64,000 bases of DNA from Candidatus Fukatsuia endosymbiont of Tuberolachnus salignus. GTDB taxonomy: Bacteria > Pseudomonadota > Gammaproteobacteria > Enterobacterales > Enterobacteriaceae. Below, in pieces: positions 17,541 through 27,600 of this stretch; within the stretch, counting starts at the first letter, position 1, and each line of letters starts with the position of its first letter. A model generated the notes under the pieces. It ran no database searches. It had not been told where the DNA came from and saw only the letters and a program-made list of their open reading frames with translations. The stretch lies in NCBI RefSeq assembly GCF_964030845.1, contig NZ_OZ034983.1, positions 2,294,001 to 2,358,000 on the forward strand, written 5' to 3'. Position numbers and translations under genes: made by a program.

Positions 17541-18073
17541 ATTATCGATTTAGAGTGGTCGCAGATTGATATGCAAAGAAAGGTGGCCTGGATCCATCTA
17601 GAAAACGCCAAAGCGGGCAAGGCAATTGGTGTGGCTCTGAATGATACCTCCTGCAAAGTATTGAGGGAGCAGATAGGTCGTCACTCTCGTTACGTCTTTG
17701 TTCACAATACCCCAGGGTATCGTGCTGATGGTACAAAGACGGCCGAAGTGAGAAAAATACGAGTTGATGATAACACAGCCTGGAAAACGGGCTTAAAGCC
17801 GGCAGGTATTACGGATTTTCGTTTTCATGATTTGCGACACACTTGGGCAAGTTGGTTGGTTCAATCTGGCGTGCCATTATCAGCATTGCAAGAAATGGGA
17901 GGCTGGGAAAGTATTGAGATGGTTCGCCGCTATGCTCATCTTTCGTCAAGCCATCTGACCGAGCATGCTAGAAAAATTGATGACGTGATGAGCCTTCATG
18001 TCACCAATCTGACACTTTTAAAACAGGCGGTTAAAAATTAATGATAAAATTGCATGTAACTCATTGATTTACT

Positions 18074-18125
18074 TGGTGCGCCCTACAGGATTCGAACCTG
18101 TGACCTACGGCTTAGAAGGCCGTAG
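18074..18125 (-). other. 3' fragment of tRNA-Arg(TCT), probable attachment site
   Basis: On the minus strand it reads from the anticodon stem (loop CTTCTAA, anticodon TCT) through the variable loop and T arm (GGTTCGAATCC) to the acceptor 3' strand and CCA. The D arm and 5' acceptor strand are missing and replaced by unrelated DNA. It begins 33 bp after the integrase stop. Integrases of this class recombine at tRNA 3' halves; tRNA-Arg(UCU)/argU is a known site for lambdoid elements in E. coli. Confidence 0.8.
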
Positions 18126-18465
18126 ATGGTGATTTAACTTATTGTCATTATTGATATAATCTACGTTAGTGGCGGGGTTTGTGTCATTAAGTGCATTCTA
18201 ATGTCCTTGATCGACATTCAACGCTGTTCAGTGACGACACAAATACGACACAGTCATTTTCTACAGTTAGGCATTTTCACGAGACCATATCATTTTTAAT
18301 TTGGATTTCCTCAATATTCAGAAAAAGGTCATGTATTCGATAGGCTTATTCTCTGTCATAATCCATAGTTTTAGCAGGGTAATGGACGATAGCGAAAATA
18401 GAAGTTCGTTGCCTGTCCTGTAAACGCACCTTTCAACTGGATTATTCGTATAACACCTGTTAAGT
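18126..18465. other. Decayed DNA between tRNA fragment and integrase relic
   Basis: No intact gene. At about 18384-18463 a translation reading SCKRTFQLDYSYNTC resembles the zinc-finger end of IS1-type InsA, suggesting an IS1-family scrap. The rest is not recognised. Confidence 0.3.
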
Positions 18466-18676
18466 CACACGTGGGCAAGTTGGCTAGTTCAGTCCGGGAT
18501 TCCTATCTCTGCATGACAAGAAATGGGGGGATGGGAAAGTATTGAAACAACAAGCAGGTACACCCATTTAGCACAGAGTCATTTAACGTAACATGCTAAA
18601 AAAATCGACGGGATGCTACATGTCAACAAGACTAATCCAGCACGCGAGAATATTCCAGAATCGTCCAAAACACTGT
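18466..18676 (+). pseudogene. Integrase C-terminal relic at tRNA-Lys
   Basis: Translation in one broken frame gives TWASWLVQSGIPI, EMGGWESIETTSRYTHLAQS and AKKIDGM, closely resembling the end of the integrase at 17.6-18.0 kb. Substitutions and stops (for example in the ALQEM equivalent) destroy it. It ends about 17 bp before the tRNA-Lys gene, so a second element probably once used that tRNA. Confidence 0.7.
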
Positions 18677-18692
18677 AATTCATTGATAAAAC

Positions 18693-18768
<76 letters not shown>

Positions 18769-19302
18769 ACGCGGCGGGGATTATTCCTTTCTTCGGTGCT
18801 ACTGTCAAATACTTCATTAGACTTCTTGCAAAACCGTAGTGCGTTATGCAGATTCAAGGCGCCTGAAGCGCCGTAATCTCAATGTAATTTATCTCATATT
18901 GTTGCTCTATTAAAAACGTGATGTAATTCCAGAATATCGTGATGCGATTATATCCATCACCATTAAAACCACTGGAAAATTACTTTGAAATGAATTAAAA
19001 GACACACTATGAAATTAACGCCACTGGCAATAGGTCGTAAAAAATCTTATTTTGTTCATTAATCGCTAGTTTACTGCTGTTCGTTTAAAAACTATCAGAA
19101 AATTAAACATACATTCTATGAAATTTGGTTCACTAAGCGATTTTTCTCTGTCAGTACTTGAAAAATCTACCTTTGAAAATGATGCTCGTGTAGCTAGTAG
19201 CTAATAGACATAACAACAACATATAGGTTTATAAGGGGTTACAAAAATAAGTTTTCGGCTCAAAATACAAACAAAATAAAATAATAAGAGAGAATCTGAG
19301 AC
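18769..19302. other. Intergenic region upstream of cycA with half a MITE
   Basis: About 530 bp. At about 18822-18880, AGACTTCTTGCAAAACCGTAG and GGCGCCTG resemble the left half of the 139-bp MITE at 42792. The rest is AT-rich, without a supportable gene, and includes the cycA promoter region. Confidence 0.4.
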
Positions 19303-20730
19303 ATGACAGAACAAACTGAAATTGATAAAAGCTCTAGACAAAAAGAAGGAAAATATCTGCAACGCGATCTTTCCAACCGCCATATTCAATTGATTGCTAT
19401 TGGTGGTGCTATCGGTACCGGATTGTTTATGGGAGCAGGTAAAAGCATCAGTCTTGCAGGTCCATCGATTATTTTCGTGTATATGATCATCGGATTTATG
19501 TTATTTTTTGTGATGCGCGCTATGGGTGAGTTATTATTGTCTAATCTACAATATAAGTCGTTTAGCGATTTTGCTGCTGATTTATTGGGGTCTTGGGCTG
19601 GATTTTTTACCGGTTGGACTTATTGGTTCTGTTGGATCATTACCGGGATAGCTGATGTCGTCGCTGTTACTGCCTATGCACAATTTTGGTTACCCGAATT
19701 TTCACACTGGCTCTCGTCTCTATTGGTCGTTTTACTGTTGTTGTCACTGAATTGGGCAACAGTAAAGATGTTTGGTGAGATGGAATTTTGGTTTGCGATG
19801 ATCAAAATTGTGGCTATCGTGGTATTAATTGTCATTGGTATCATTATGGTATTGATGAGTTATCCGTCCCCTTCCGGCTCTGTCGCTTCGTTTGGTCATC
19901 TATGGAACGATGGTGGTATGTTTCCCCAAGGTTTGATGGGGTTTTTCGCTGGCTTTCAAATAGCCATTTTTTCTTTTGTCGGTATTGAACTGGTTGGAAC
20001 CACCGCAGCAGAGACGAAAGATCCTAAAGTGATATTACCCCGCGCCATCAACGCTATTCCTGTTCGTATTATTATGTTTTATATTTTTTCATTGATCATG
20101 ATTATGTCTGTCATTCCTTGGAGTTCTGTTGCCGCAGATAAAAGCCCTTTCGTTGAATTATTTATCTTGGCTGGCCTACCTACCGCTGCCAGTGCGATCA
20201 ATTTCGTGGTGTTAACTTCTGCGCTGTCCTCCGCTAATAGTGGTGTATTTTCTACCAGTCGTATGTTATTTGGCCTCGCACAGGAAGGAGATGCGCCCAA
20301 ACAATTTAGTCGGTTGTCACGTTATTCCGTACCAATATTCGGTTTAACATTCTCTTGTATTTGTTTGCTAGGCGGCGTGGTATTAATTTATCTTATCCCC
20401 AATGTGATCACTGTATTTACTCTGGTGACTACAGTATCCGCCATTCTGTTTATGTTTGTGTGGACAATCATTTTGTGCTCTTATCTGGTATACCGCAAAA
20501 AACGTCCAGAATTGCATGGAAGATCCACCTATAAAATGCCAGCGGGTATTTTGATGTCAGTGGTCTGTCTGATTTTTTTTGCCTTTATTTTGATATTACT
20601 CACCTTTGAAACCCATACCCGTCAAGCGTTGATGGTCACACCATTATGGTTCGTTATTTTATCAGTAGCATATTGGCTGCTACAAAAACGTAAAGTGAAA
20701 CCACAGCGAATAGGTCTTCCATATCCGTAG
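19303..20730 (+). CDS. cycA: D-serine/D-alanine/glycine permease
   Basis: The 475-residue product is a proton-coupled amino-acid permease of the APC superfamily in the inner membrane, with about 12 hydrophobic segments. It matches E. coli CycA along its length in blocks such as LSNRHIQLIAIGGAIGTGLF (about residues 24-43), MRAMGELLLSN, GWTYWFCWI, GIELVGTTAAETKDP and SANSGVFSTSRMLFGLAQEG. The first block is the substrate-binding region of TM1. The length is close to the 470 residues of the E. coli protein. The ATG at 19303 follows AGAGAG. It is intact and flanked by decayed mobile DNA on both sides, so it appears retained for import of D-alanine, glycine and related amino acids. Confidence 0.93.
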   Translation: MTEQTEIDKSSRQKEGKYLQRDLSNRHIQLIAIGGAIGTGLFMGAGKSISLAGPSIIFVYMIIGFMLFFVMRAMGELLLSNLQYKSFSDFAADLLGSWAGFFTGWTYWFCWIITGIADVVAVTAYAQFWLPEFSHWLSSLLVVLLLLSLNWATVKMFGEMEFWFAMIKIVAIVVLIVIGIIMVLMSYPSPSGSVASFGHLWNDGGMFPQGLMGFFAGFQIAIFSFVGIELVGTTAAETKDPKVILPRAINAIPVRIIMFYIFSLIMIMSVIPWSSVAADKSPFVELFILAGLPTAASAINFVVLTSALSSANSGVFSTSRMLFGLAQEGDAPKQFSRLSRYSVPIFGLTFSCICLLGGVVLIYLIPNVITVFTLVTTVSAILFMFVWTIILCSYLVYRKKRPELHGRSTYKMPAGILMSVVCLIFFAFILILLTFETHTRQALMVTPLWFVILSVAYWLLQKRKVKPQRIGLPYP

Positions 20731-20860
20731 TGTTATTTTTACTATAAATATCATGTGATTAAAACGGAAAGGTCACAGTCGATCGAAATAAGGTCAAAAT
20801 GCGTGCCGAATTGTCGTGCTCTTCACGTCTCTTCGGTCACCCAAACAACATAAAACTGCC

Positions 20861-21126
20861 TCACATTTTGTCCCAACCCTGCCTTCTGCTATCACAGTAT
20901 TTGTCCATCATAGCCGAAGATTTATGTCCCAGTAATTTTTGCGCAAACGTGTTACCTTTTGTCTCACTGTGCAGCCTGGCTGATAAGCTTCTGATTTCGT
21001 GAAAAGAAGGGGTCGTGCCCTACCGTTTGCTGCCCGTTCACGGGTTTCAGAACGAGAGAATAAACTCCCCAGCCTGTTCGTTAATTTGTCAAAAATCGCT
21101 GAGCCACCGACGTCATCTAATACCAT
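20861..21126 (-). pseudogene. Lambda-type integrase C-terminal relic
   Basis: On the minus strand one frame reads FHEIRSLSARLHSETKGNTF, then AQKLLGHKSSAMMDKY and GWDKM before a stop at 20861. These match the end of lambda-like integrases (HEIRSLSARLY, LLGHKS, Tyr nucleophile in DKY). The upstream part (to about 21126) is in another frame. The N-terminal two thirds are absent. Confidence 0.75.
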
Positions 21127-21228
21127 AGGTTAAAAAACCACCAATCTCGCAGCCCTTCATTATGCACAACCTAGCTACGACTGTAGTACTAGCTCAGTGA
21201 AGTCAAAGGCAGAACGCTACACTCACCG

Positions 21229-22704
21229 CTAAATGTGTTCTGTACTTTTTTCCCTTCGGAAAACTTTAACATTGGCGAACCCTTGTTCACGTAAATAAAG
21301 CGCTTGCAAACGGCTCATAATACCGCGGTCACAATACAACAAATAAGTTTTACTCTGGTCAAGTTTACTAAATTGGCTATTCAATTTATAAAATGGCAAA
21401 ATCTGTACTCTGTCCAAGTTCAGGGGTTTCTCTTCCTGCTCATCTTCGGCGCGAATGTCTAACAGTACGTCGTTGTCAGTCAATTGAGTCACAGTTTCAA
21501 CTTGCACCGATAACTCATTACTTTGCTGTATGATTTCATGGTCAAGCTCACGCATATCGATCTTCTTGGCTTGATTGACCACATGATCAAGAATGGAAAA
21601 ATCAAAACCAGATTCTTCGGCTTCAATTTGCGCTTTTACTGCTTTCACTGTTGGCTTTTTCGAAATCACACCGCAATATTCTGGCATAGTTTTCGCGAAA
21701 TCTTCAGTACCAATTTCTCGTGCCAGTTTGATAATTTGCTCTTTATCATAAGAGATCAGCGGTCGTAAAATCAGCGTATCGGAAGCATTATCGATCAAAC
21801 GCAGATTCGTCAATGTCTGACTGGAGACTTGCCCGAGAGCTTCACCCGTCACCAAGGCTTGTACCGCATAGCGCTCGGCTATTTGTGATGCCGCACGTAC
21901 CATCATGCGTTTTAGCACCACTCCCATTTGACCATCGGTCACTTTTTCCAAAATTTCAGCGACGATCGGAATAAAATCGATCGTGATAAAGCGTACTCGA
22001 TGGGATAGACTAAAACGACGCCATAAATGATGAGCAACTTGCTTAACGCCGATTTCATGAACAGAGCCACCAAGATTAAAAAAACAAAAATTCACCCGAC
22101 AGCCACGACGTATCAACATATAACTCGATACCCCTGAGTCAAATCCCCCCGAAATCAGTGACAATACTTCTTCTTGCGTACCAATCGGGAAGCCTCCTAA
22201 CCCTTGATAACGTGCTCTGATTAAGGTTAATTTGTCTTGATCTATCGCCAATTGTACTTTTATTTGCGGGTTAGTAAGATTGACCTTAGTATTTTCAATA
22301 TGTTGGTTAAGGCCACCTCCAACATAGTGTTCCACATAACTTGAAGTAAACTCATGTTGACCACGACGCTTTACCCGCACGCAAAAAGTTTTACCGATCA
22401 ATATCGTGCGATAAGCTTCCAACGTATGCTCAAAAATATGATGTATATCTGTATAGTACCGTTCTTCAACGTCAAGAATATGGTGAATACCGGGTATACG
22501 TGTCAACGCATCACAAATTTCCGGTGACAATTCACTATTTTTTGTGCGCACTTCGATATGATCCCAATGGCGAACAACCGCCAATGAATCATCATAGGGT
22601 TTAAGTAGGTTGCGAATGTTAGTGGTAAGAATTTTAGTGAAGCGCAGGCGTACCGACTGACTTTTGATAGTGATTTCTGGGAACAATTTGATGATAAACT
22701 TCAT
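21229..22704 (-). CDS. thiI: tRNA 4-thiouridine synthase / thiamine sulfur carrier protein
   Basis: The 491-residue product carries out s4U8 modification of tRNA and donates sulfur for thiamine thiazole synthesis. Visible domains are an N-terminal ferredoxin-like part, THUMP (about residues 60-165), a PP-loop ATPase (LSLISGGFDSGVSSYM, about 182-197) and a C-terminal rhodanese domain with the persulfide Cys in LYCDRGIMSR (near residue 463). The length is slightly above the 482 residues of E. coli ThiI. Cys344 of E. coli probably corresponds to MPEYCGVI here. The gene is intact. No thiamine genes are next to it. Confidence 0.95.
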   Translation of the reverse strand: MKFIIKLFPEITIKSQSVRLRFTKILTTNIRNLLKPYDDSLAVVRHWDHIEVRTKNSELSPEICDALTRIPGIHHILDVEERYYTDIHHIFEHTLEAYRTILIGKTFCVRVKRRGQHEFTSSYVEHYVGGGLNQHIENTKVNLTNPQIKVQLAIDQDKLTLIRARYQGLGGFPIGTQEEVLSLISGGFDSGVSSYMLIRRGCRVNFCFFNLGGSVHEIGVKQVAHHLWRRFSLSHRVRFITIDFIPIVAEILEKVTDGQMGVVLKRMMVRAASQIAERYAVQALVTGEALGQVSSQTLTNLRLIDNASDTLILRPLISYDKEQIIKLAREIGTEDFAKTMPEYCGVISKKPTVKAVKAQIEAEESGFDFSILDHVVNQAKKIDMRELDHEIIQQSNELSVQVETVTQLTDNDVLLDIRAEDEQEEKPLNLDRVQILPFYKLNSQFSKLDQSKTYLLYCDRGIMSRLQALYLREQGFANVKVFRREKSTEHI

Positions 22705-23396
22705 GGTGGTTTTTTATCAGGTAGGTTAGCGATTGAAAAATAAATAGACCTCTGGCGAAACCGCAATTTGTAGTACGGGGTCAAGATGTATTGGCTAAAT
22801 TCCTGTCAATGAGTTATCTATTCTTTTGACCTGTTATTCGCGTCGTAGTATGACAGTATCGGCGTCGTTTGTCATACAGTTCACAGTGACGGTGCTGAAC
22901 AAATTTAGCGCCATATCTTAGAGCCTGTTCGAAATCTCTTGTACTCGCTGATATAGCTGGACGATATAATTTTGATTAGAACACAAAGATGTGCCATTCC
23001 GTAGATTGACTCCTTAACGTATCCATTAGACAATCAAAATTATATTGCCCAGCTATACTCCGTCAAAAACATGCTCAAAGTGCTGATTGACTCTATGTAA
23101 ATTGCGCTTTTTCGCCCGTTTTTTCTGGTTTTTACCAGATGCCGGTATTAATAGAGACCCCAATCCATTTCTCCATCGCCAATTATTGAGTTGTGTTTTC
23201 TGGATATGGCACTTTTTATTGGGTATCAGAACCGTAATGTTACGATTTTTCATCTTTTTTTCAAATGATTACGATCAAATGTCAACAGCTCTTAGCGGAA
23301 GCGACATAAACTAATTTTAAGATCATAAATAAAAGTGATCCTGTCACATCGCTCACGCTATATTTTAATCAAGATGACCTAAGAAAGATCATGGTT
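22705..23396. other. Repeat-rich intergenic region upstream of thiI
   Basis: About 690 bp of repeat scraps. AATAGACCTCTGGCGAAACC near 22742 resembles IS5-type ends. An imperfect 25-bp inverted repeat (ATAGCTGG-C-ATATAATTTTGATT) pairs 22960-22985 with 23032-23057. A basic 66-codon frame on the minus strand (23253-23053, MKNRNITVLIPNKKC) is possible but unsupported. AAAAGTGATC-TGT-ACA at about 23328 matches the end of the 100-bp MITE. Confidence 0.4.
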
Positions 23397-24153
23397 TTAC
23401 CTGGCCATTGTCAGGTGAAGTAATCTGGTAGCTATCGTAGCAGAGACGTCAGCCACTGCAGCAGAAAGCCCAATTAAAATAGAGGCGCCCGCTACTACGA
23501 AGGAACCGCTAATTTCTCCGATGTTTGCCCAGTTATGTATTGCTTCTACTAATTTATTACTGGAATCACATTCTGACTTGGAATGGATAATCAGTTGACC
23601 ATGAGCATCAAGCTCGCTTTGGCTAAGCAATTGGTGATTAGTATCACCGTATTGGGATTCAGTGTAGCCGATTAACCGGCCACCAGCGTCGTGTTGACTT
23701 TTGGTTACACCATAATTGACTAATTCTCCATTAGCATCGAGTTCAGCTTCAAGCTGAAAAAGCAACTGTCCATCCGCGTCGTATTTTCTCTCAACATAAC
23801 TGCTGCCAATGAATTGTCTATCAGCATCGTATTTATGGCTGACTACAGTGTGATAGGTTAGTTGTCCATTAGCATCGTGTTTAAGTTCGCGCAGGGAAGA
23901 GCACTTGCCCATCTGCATCGGGCTTAGTCTCAAGTCGGAAGAATAACTGTTTATCCACGTCGTATCCTACCTCAATACGACTGCTGCTAACATGTTGTCT
24001 ATTAGCATCTTTTACAGGATCGATGATATGGAATTTATCTCTAGTGACAATTTGAGGGTGATTTTCAGGTAGATCTGTGATGATCCGAAAAAGGCGAACC
24101 GTTGACAAATCGCTACTATTTTTTTCTGCCAAAGGTACGTTCATGCTTTTCAT
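23397..24153 (-). pseudogene. YD-repeat-like protein, frameshifted
   Basis: Two overlapping minus-strand frames (24153-23881, then 23933-23397) read together as about 250 residues. The body is made of repeats of the form YDADGQL: VGYDVDKQLF, KPDADGQV, KHDANGQLTYH, KYDADRQFIG, KYDADGQLLF, ELDANGELVNY, QHDAGGRLIGY, ELDAHGQLIIH. The C-terminus has a hydrophobic stretch (FVVAGASILIGLSAAVADV). The D-x-N/D-G-x-L repeat resembles YD/Rhs-type repeats of secreted or surface toxins. A single base change near 23900-23930 joins the two frames. It is divergent from toxin 1, 424 bp from its first possible start. Confidence 0.55.
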
Positions 24154-24639
24154 TCAACACTCCGTTGTTTAATAAAATTGCTCGGAAAGTTCATCTTTAT
24201 ATCACATGAGCTCGTAGCTCAATATAAGTAGGTTACTCCTGATTTTTATTCAACGTCAATAGACTTTTTGCAAAACTAGACTTGTTGCCTAATAGTAAAA
24301 TAAGTAGCCTGTTTTAGTAACGGTATATATAGCTGCGCAATTTAATTTTAGTTGCCTAATAGACACAGATAAGTAGAACAATGGATAAAGGAAGAATCAT
24401 CTAACTCTTTGCTGTTGTTTCTTGATGCTGGTTTTTTATGAACTATAGTTAATGATGAATAATGACTTCCTATAAAACCGTAGATGCAAAACGCACCCCT
24501 AAAAATGCCTAAAAACGTTTTTATTAGGTAACAAGCCTAGTATCTACGAGAGTAGTCGATTTCGAATAGGCTCTTAGTGAATAAACCCCATGAGTTTGCC
24601 ATTAATACGCGAAGCATATCATCTACGGAGAGAATTATT
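24154..24639. other. Divergent promoter region upstream of toxin 1
   Basis: About 490 bp between divergent genes. GTTGCCTAATAG occurs twice (about 24289 and 24350), and CCTAAAAACG/TTTTTATTAGG forms a hairpin (about 24508-24530). AGACTTTTTGCAAAACTAG (about 24255) is a mobile-element end like that at 18822. An upstream in-frame GTG at 24577 lacks a good ribosome binding site. Confidence 0.4.
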
Positions 24640-27600
24640 ATGCTGACAGCAAAACGAGATACCCCACTCCCTCAACAAATTACTCCTTCTTCGGATACCC
24701 TCAAAACTATTTTTATCGACATACTACAACGCCCGGAACAACTCGGCTCTACAATAGAAATCGTTACCGCCCTGCTTCCGCAGAGCAAATTGGCGAGGGT
24801 GTTGCAAGACGTTTTCATGTATCAAAATACGCCAAGTAATCTACTCTCAGTGCAATATGCCACCAGCGAAACTTATCGGGAACAGCGAGTTCAACTAGGT
24901 ATCTCTGTAGCAACTATTCTCAAATTTTTCGTGTTACCACGGATACATGAAAACGATTTCGCGGAGATGATCAGCCAAATCGCCCCTCATCCTGCTACTG
25001 TAAAAAAAGAGGCAGCTGAAATTATTCGAAAATCGTTAGCTACCTTATTGAACAATACGTTAGTTCCTTTACATATTGAACGCACATTTGCCCCCAATGG
25101 CCAACAAAACGGGTGGAAAGTAAACCGAAATTTTGCCCAGGAGGATGTGGGTAGTATGATTGCCATGCCTTTATTGGATGGAAAAACTGCCTTTGCCCGT
25201 GTCGATTTTGCAAAGGGTCATTTCGATTTACATTTATCTGGTGTTGGCCCTGAGGCACTCTCTGAAGATTTCAGCGTCCAGCCACTCTTTGGCACAGGTA
25301 ACTATCGAATACAGCTAAAAAAAAGTTTACAACAAACAGTGGTAACAACAGCCGGACAACAAATTGAGTTTAAAGACGAAGCTGAAGGTATCCAATTTTT
25401 TGTTACCGTCGCCTCAATTGGCACAGGAGACAATCCTTTTGTGCTTTTAGAAATGCCGACGTTTATTTCAATACAAAACAGCGTGACACGACAAAAGGTA
25501 AATTTACCGACAAATATTCCTTTACCTGCCAATATTTCTGTTCATCAGAAGGGTAACAGAGCAACCTTCGGTCGTGCTATTTACCAGTTTCCACTTGGAG
25601 GTCGTTTATCCGATTTTAATAAACAGGTGCTTCCTGCCGAAACAGCCGAATCTTTGACACAAAAAATCACTGATCAACTAAAACTGGATACATTTTTGGC
25701 GGGAATTTTTGCAGAAAAGATCCAGGCTAAAATTATTCCGAGTATGTTACGGCGTACCCTTTTCGGCACTGTTTTAAAAATGAGCTCACTACTTAAAAGA
25801 CTGACAATGTTGCTGCCACTTCATCCGTCCGTGTTATCGTTACGACAATGGATGGATCAACAGGAAGAACAACAATTAATACATACAGAGTCTGTGTTTC
25901 AACAATTGATAGCACAGCTGCATGATAAAATTGATCAAGTGATAAAATCACTCATTTTGCCGAAAGTCAGCACACCCTTTCTAAAAGAAAAAGTGAACGA
26001 GCACCTGCTTGATTATGATACCTATGAAATAGGCAAACCTGCTCAATTTGTTGAACAACAGGCCGACACTATTACACAAAAAATATTCACTGATTTACTC
26101 AGTGGATCTTCTATTTCCCCACAAGATGAGGCTTCATCTGTCACCCCTGTTAAATCTCTAAAGCAGCAAATCACCGAGCAACTTGCGTTAGACCTGGATA
26201 CTTTTTATCAGAAAGTCGAAGGGAGCAGATTACCTATTGCTCCAGCAACAGGTACTAGCCAGCCCTCGCAACAAAAAGAAGTGACTGCGCCGGAAATGAC
26301 TTTGGCAGCACGTTTGGAGCGGACAAGGAAGCTGGTTTATCAACTGACTTTTTCACCTAAAAAAATAACATTTTTTTCGCTGGATGCTAATCAGCGTGCC
26401 GATCTTCTCGATTTTTTCCAACGTGACGGTGAGCTGGATGTCCAAAGATTAATGTTAACCACAGTGAATGAAATGGAATATTGGTTGTGGAGTGTTCAGG
26501 TTCGTCAATTGAAGCAGTTAGGAGGAATACATTCTCAACTCAGTTCGTTAAGTGGGCAAGTAGCACTGGAAAAAAGTGAAGCCTGGTACAGCAGGCAAAA
26601 AACGGGTGAAGTAGCGTTACAAAACGCAGGGATGAAAGCGAAGCGGTTACCTGACATTGAGGCACAAACGAGCGATGCCATTCACGGCTTGTATATGGGA
26701 TATACCTGGACTGAAGCGGTGGCTCTCGGCTTGATTTGGCTTGATGCACGCTCATCAGGCAATGCGAAACGTTTTTTCAGAGCACTATTTTTTAATAGAA
26801 TGCCGACTTATTCCTTTTCGCAAATCACGTTAGCGAGGGAATTATCTCAAACCTTCAATCAATTAAAGAAATCGGGTATCAGTAAACGGCCGGTTTTTAC
26901 CCGCTCTTCAGTCTCTATTTTTACTGCTGGTGTCGGTGATTATTTGTTAAAAACAGCCAATCATGTGCTGATGCTGTCTATCCGTGTTGAGAATGAACAA
27001 CATGTTTATTATTTGTATGATCCCCATATAGGAGAGGTACATCTTCGTGGGGTTTATGCCACAAAAACTGCCGAGGCACTTAAGGCGTTACTCAACGATT
27101 ACCTGGAGGAGGAAAATGACCAGGCCAACAACCAAACTCGTGCTCAACGTTATGGCGTGGAAAAAATCAATGGTCAATACGCATTCGAGATTTACCAAAT
27201 CAACCTCCTGCAGGCGAGAGAGGCTTGGCCAGTGCTCAACAAGTTACGGACAGTATTTGACAATTTTTCAGACAATTTACAACAATCGGCGGTGTCTTTG
27301 CCTACTCATGATGTGGATCTCGCCGCCGAATTGCTGGATCAGATGAAGATAACCATTGAAGGTAATGCCATCAGTGCTGCCAGTCTAGCTGATATTACGT
27401 TAACCTCAGGGATGCATTTTGATCTTGAACGACTTAATTACTATCTCACCCATTCCAGTAACAGTATCTCGACCGGGCAACCCTCTGCACCAGGGCAGCC
27501 TAGCGTGCCGGGGCAAGCGACCAGTGGGCAAAAAACAGCGCCACAACAAAACAGGACACTGGGAGTTGAACATTCAGCACCAACCGGTAATTCTGTGCTC

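Larger units (their letters stand above)
15865..18041 (+). pseudogene. Tyrosine-recombinase integrase split by an IS5-family element
   Basis: The N-terminal part (15865-16527) begins MALKQRYGEYWYCDFV and includes the arm-binding and core-binding domains up to the first catalytic Arg (ATGLRRSNI). The remainder starts at 17541 (IDLEWSQIDMQ) and carries HDLRHTWASW (His-x-x-Arg), the second His region and the Tyr nucleophile in RRYAHLSS. Removing the IS and one copy of the ATT duplication restores one frame of about 380 residues. The gene reads toward the tRNA-Arg fragment at 18074, as expected for an island integrase at its attachment site. Confidence 0.9.

Noticed and set aside
18074..18147. 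A complete tRNA-Arg gene
   Set aside because: Only the anticodon arm to CCA can be matched; the D arm and 5' acceptor strand are missing.
20799..21002. Plus-strand 67-codon frame between cycA and thiI
   Set aside because: It lies opposite the integrase relic (20861-21126), whose minus-strand translation matches lambda-type integrases.
23053..23253. Basic 66-codon minus-strand frame in the thiI upstream region
   Set aside because: Lies in repeat debris, no ribosome binding site or recognisable family; kept only as a remark in the intergenic entry.
24577..24639. GTG 24577 as the toxin 1 start
   Set aside because: Adds 21 residues without a ribosome binding site, whereas ATG 24640 follows GGAGAG.
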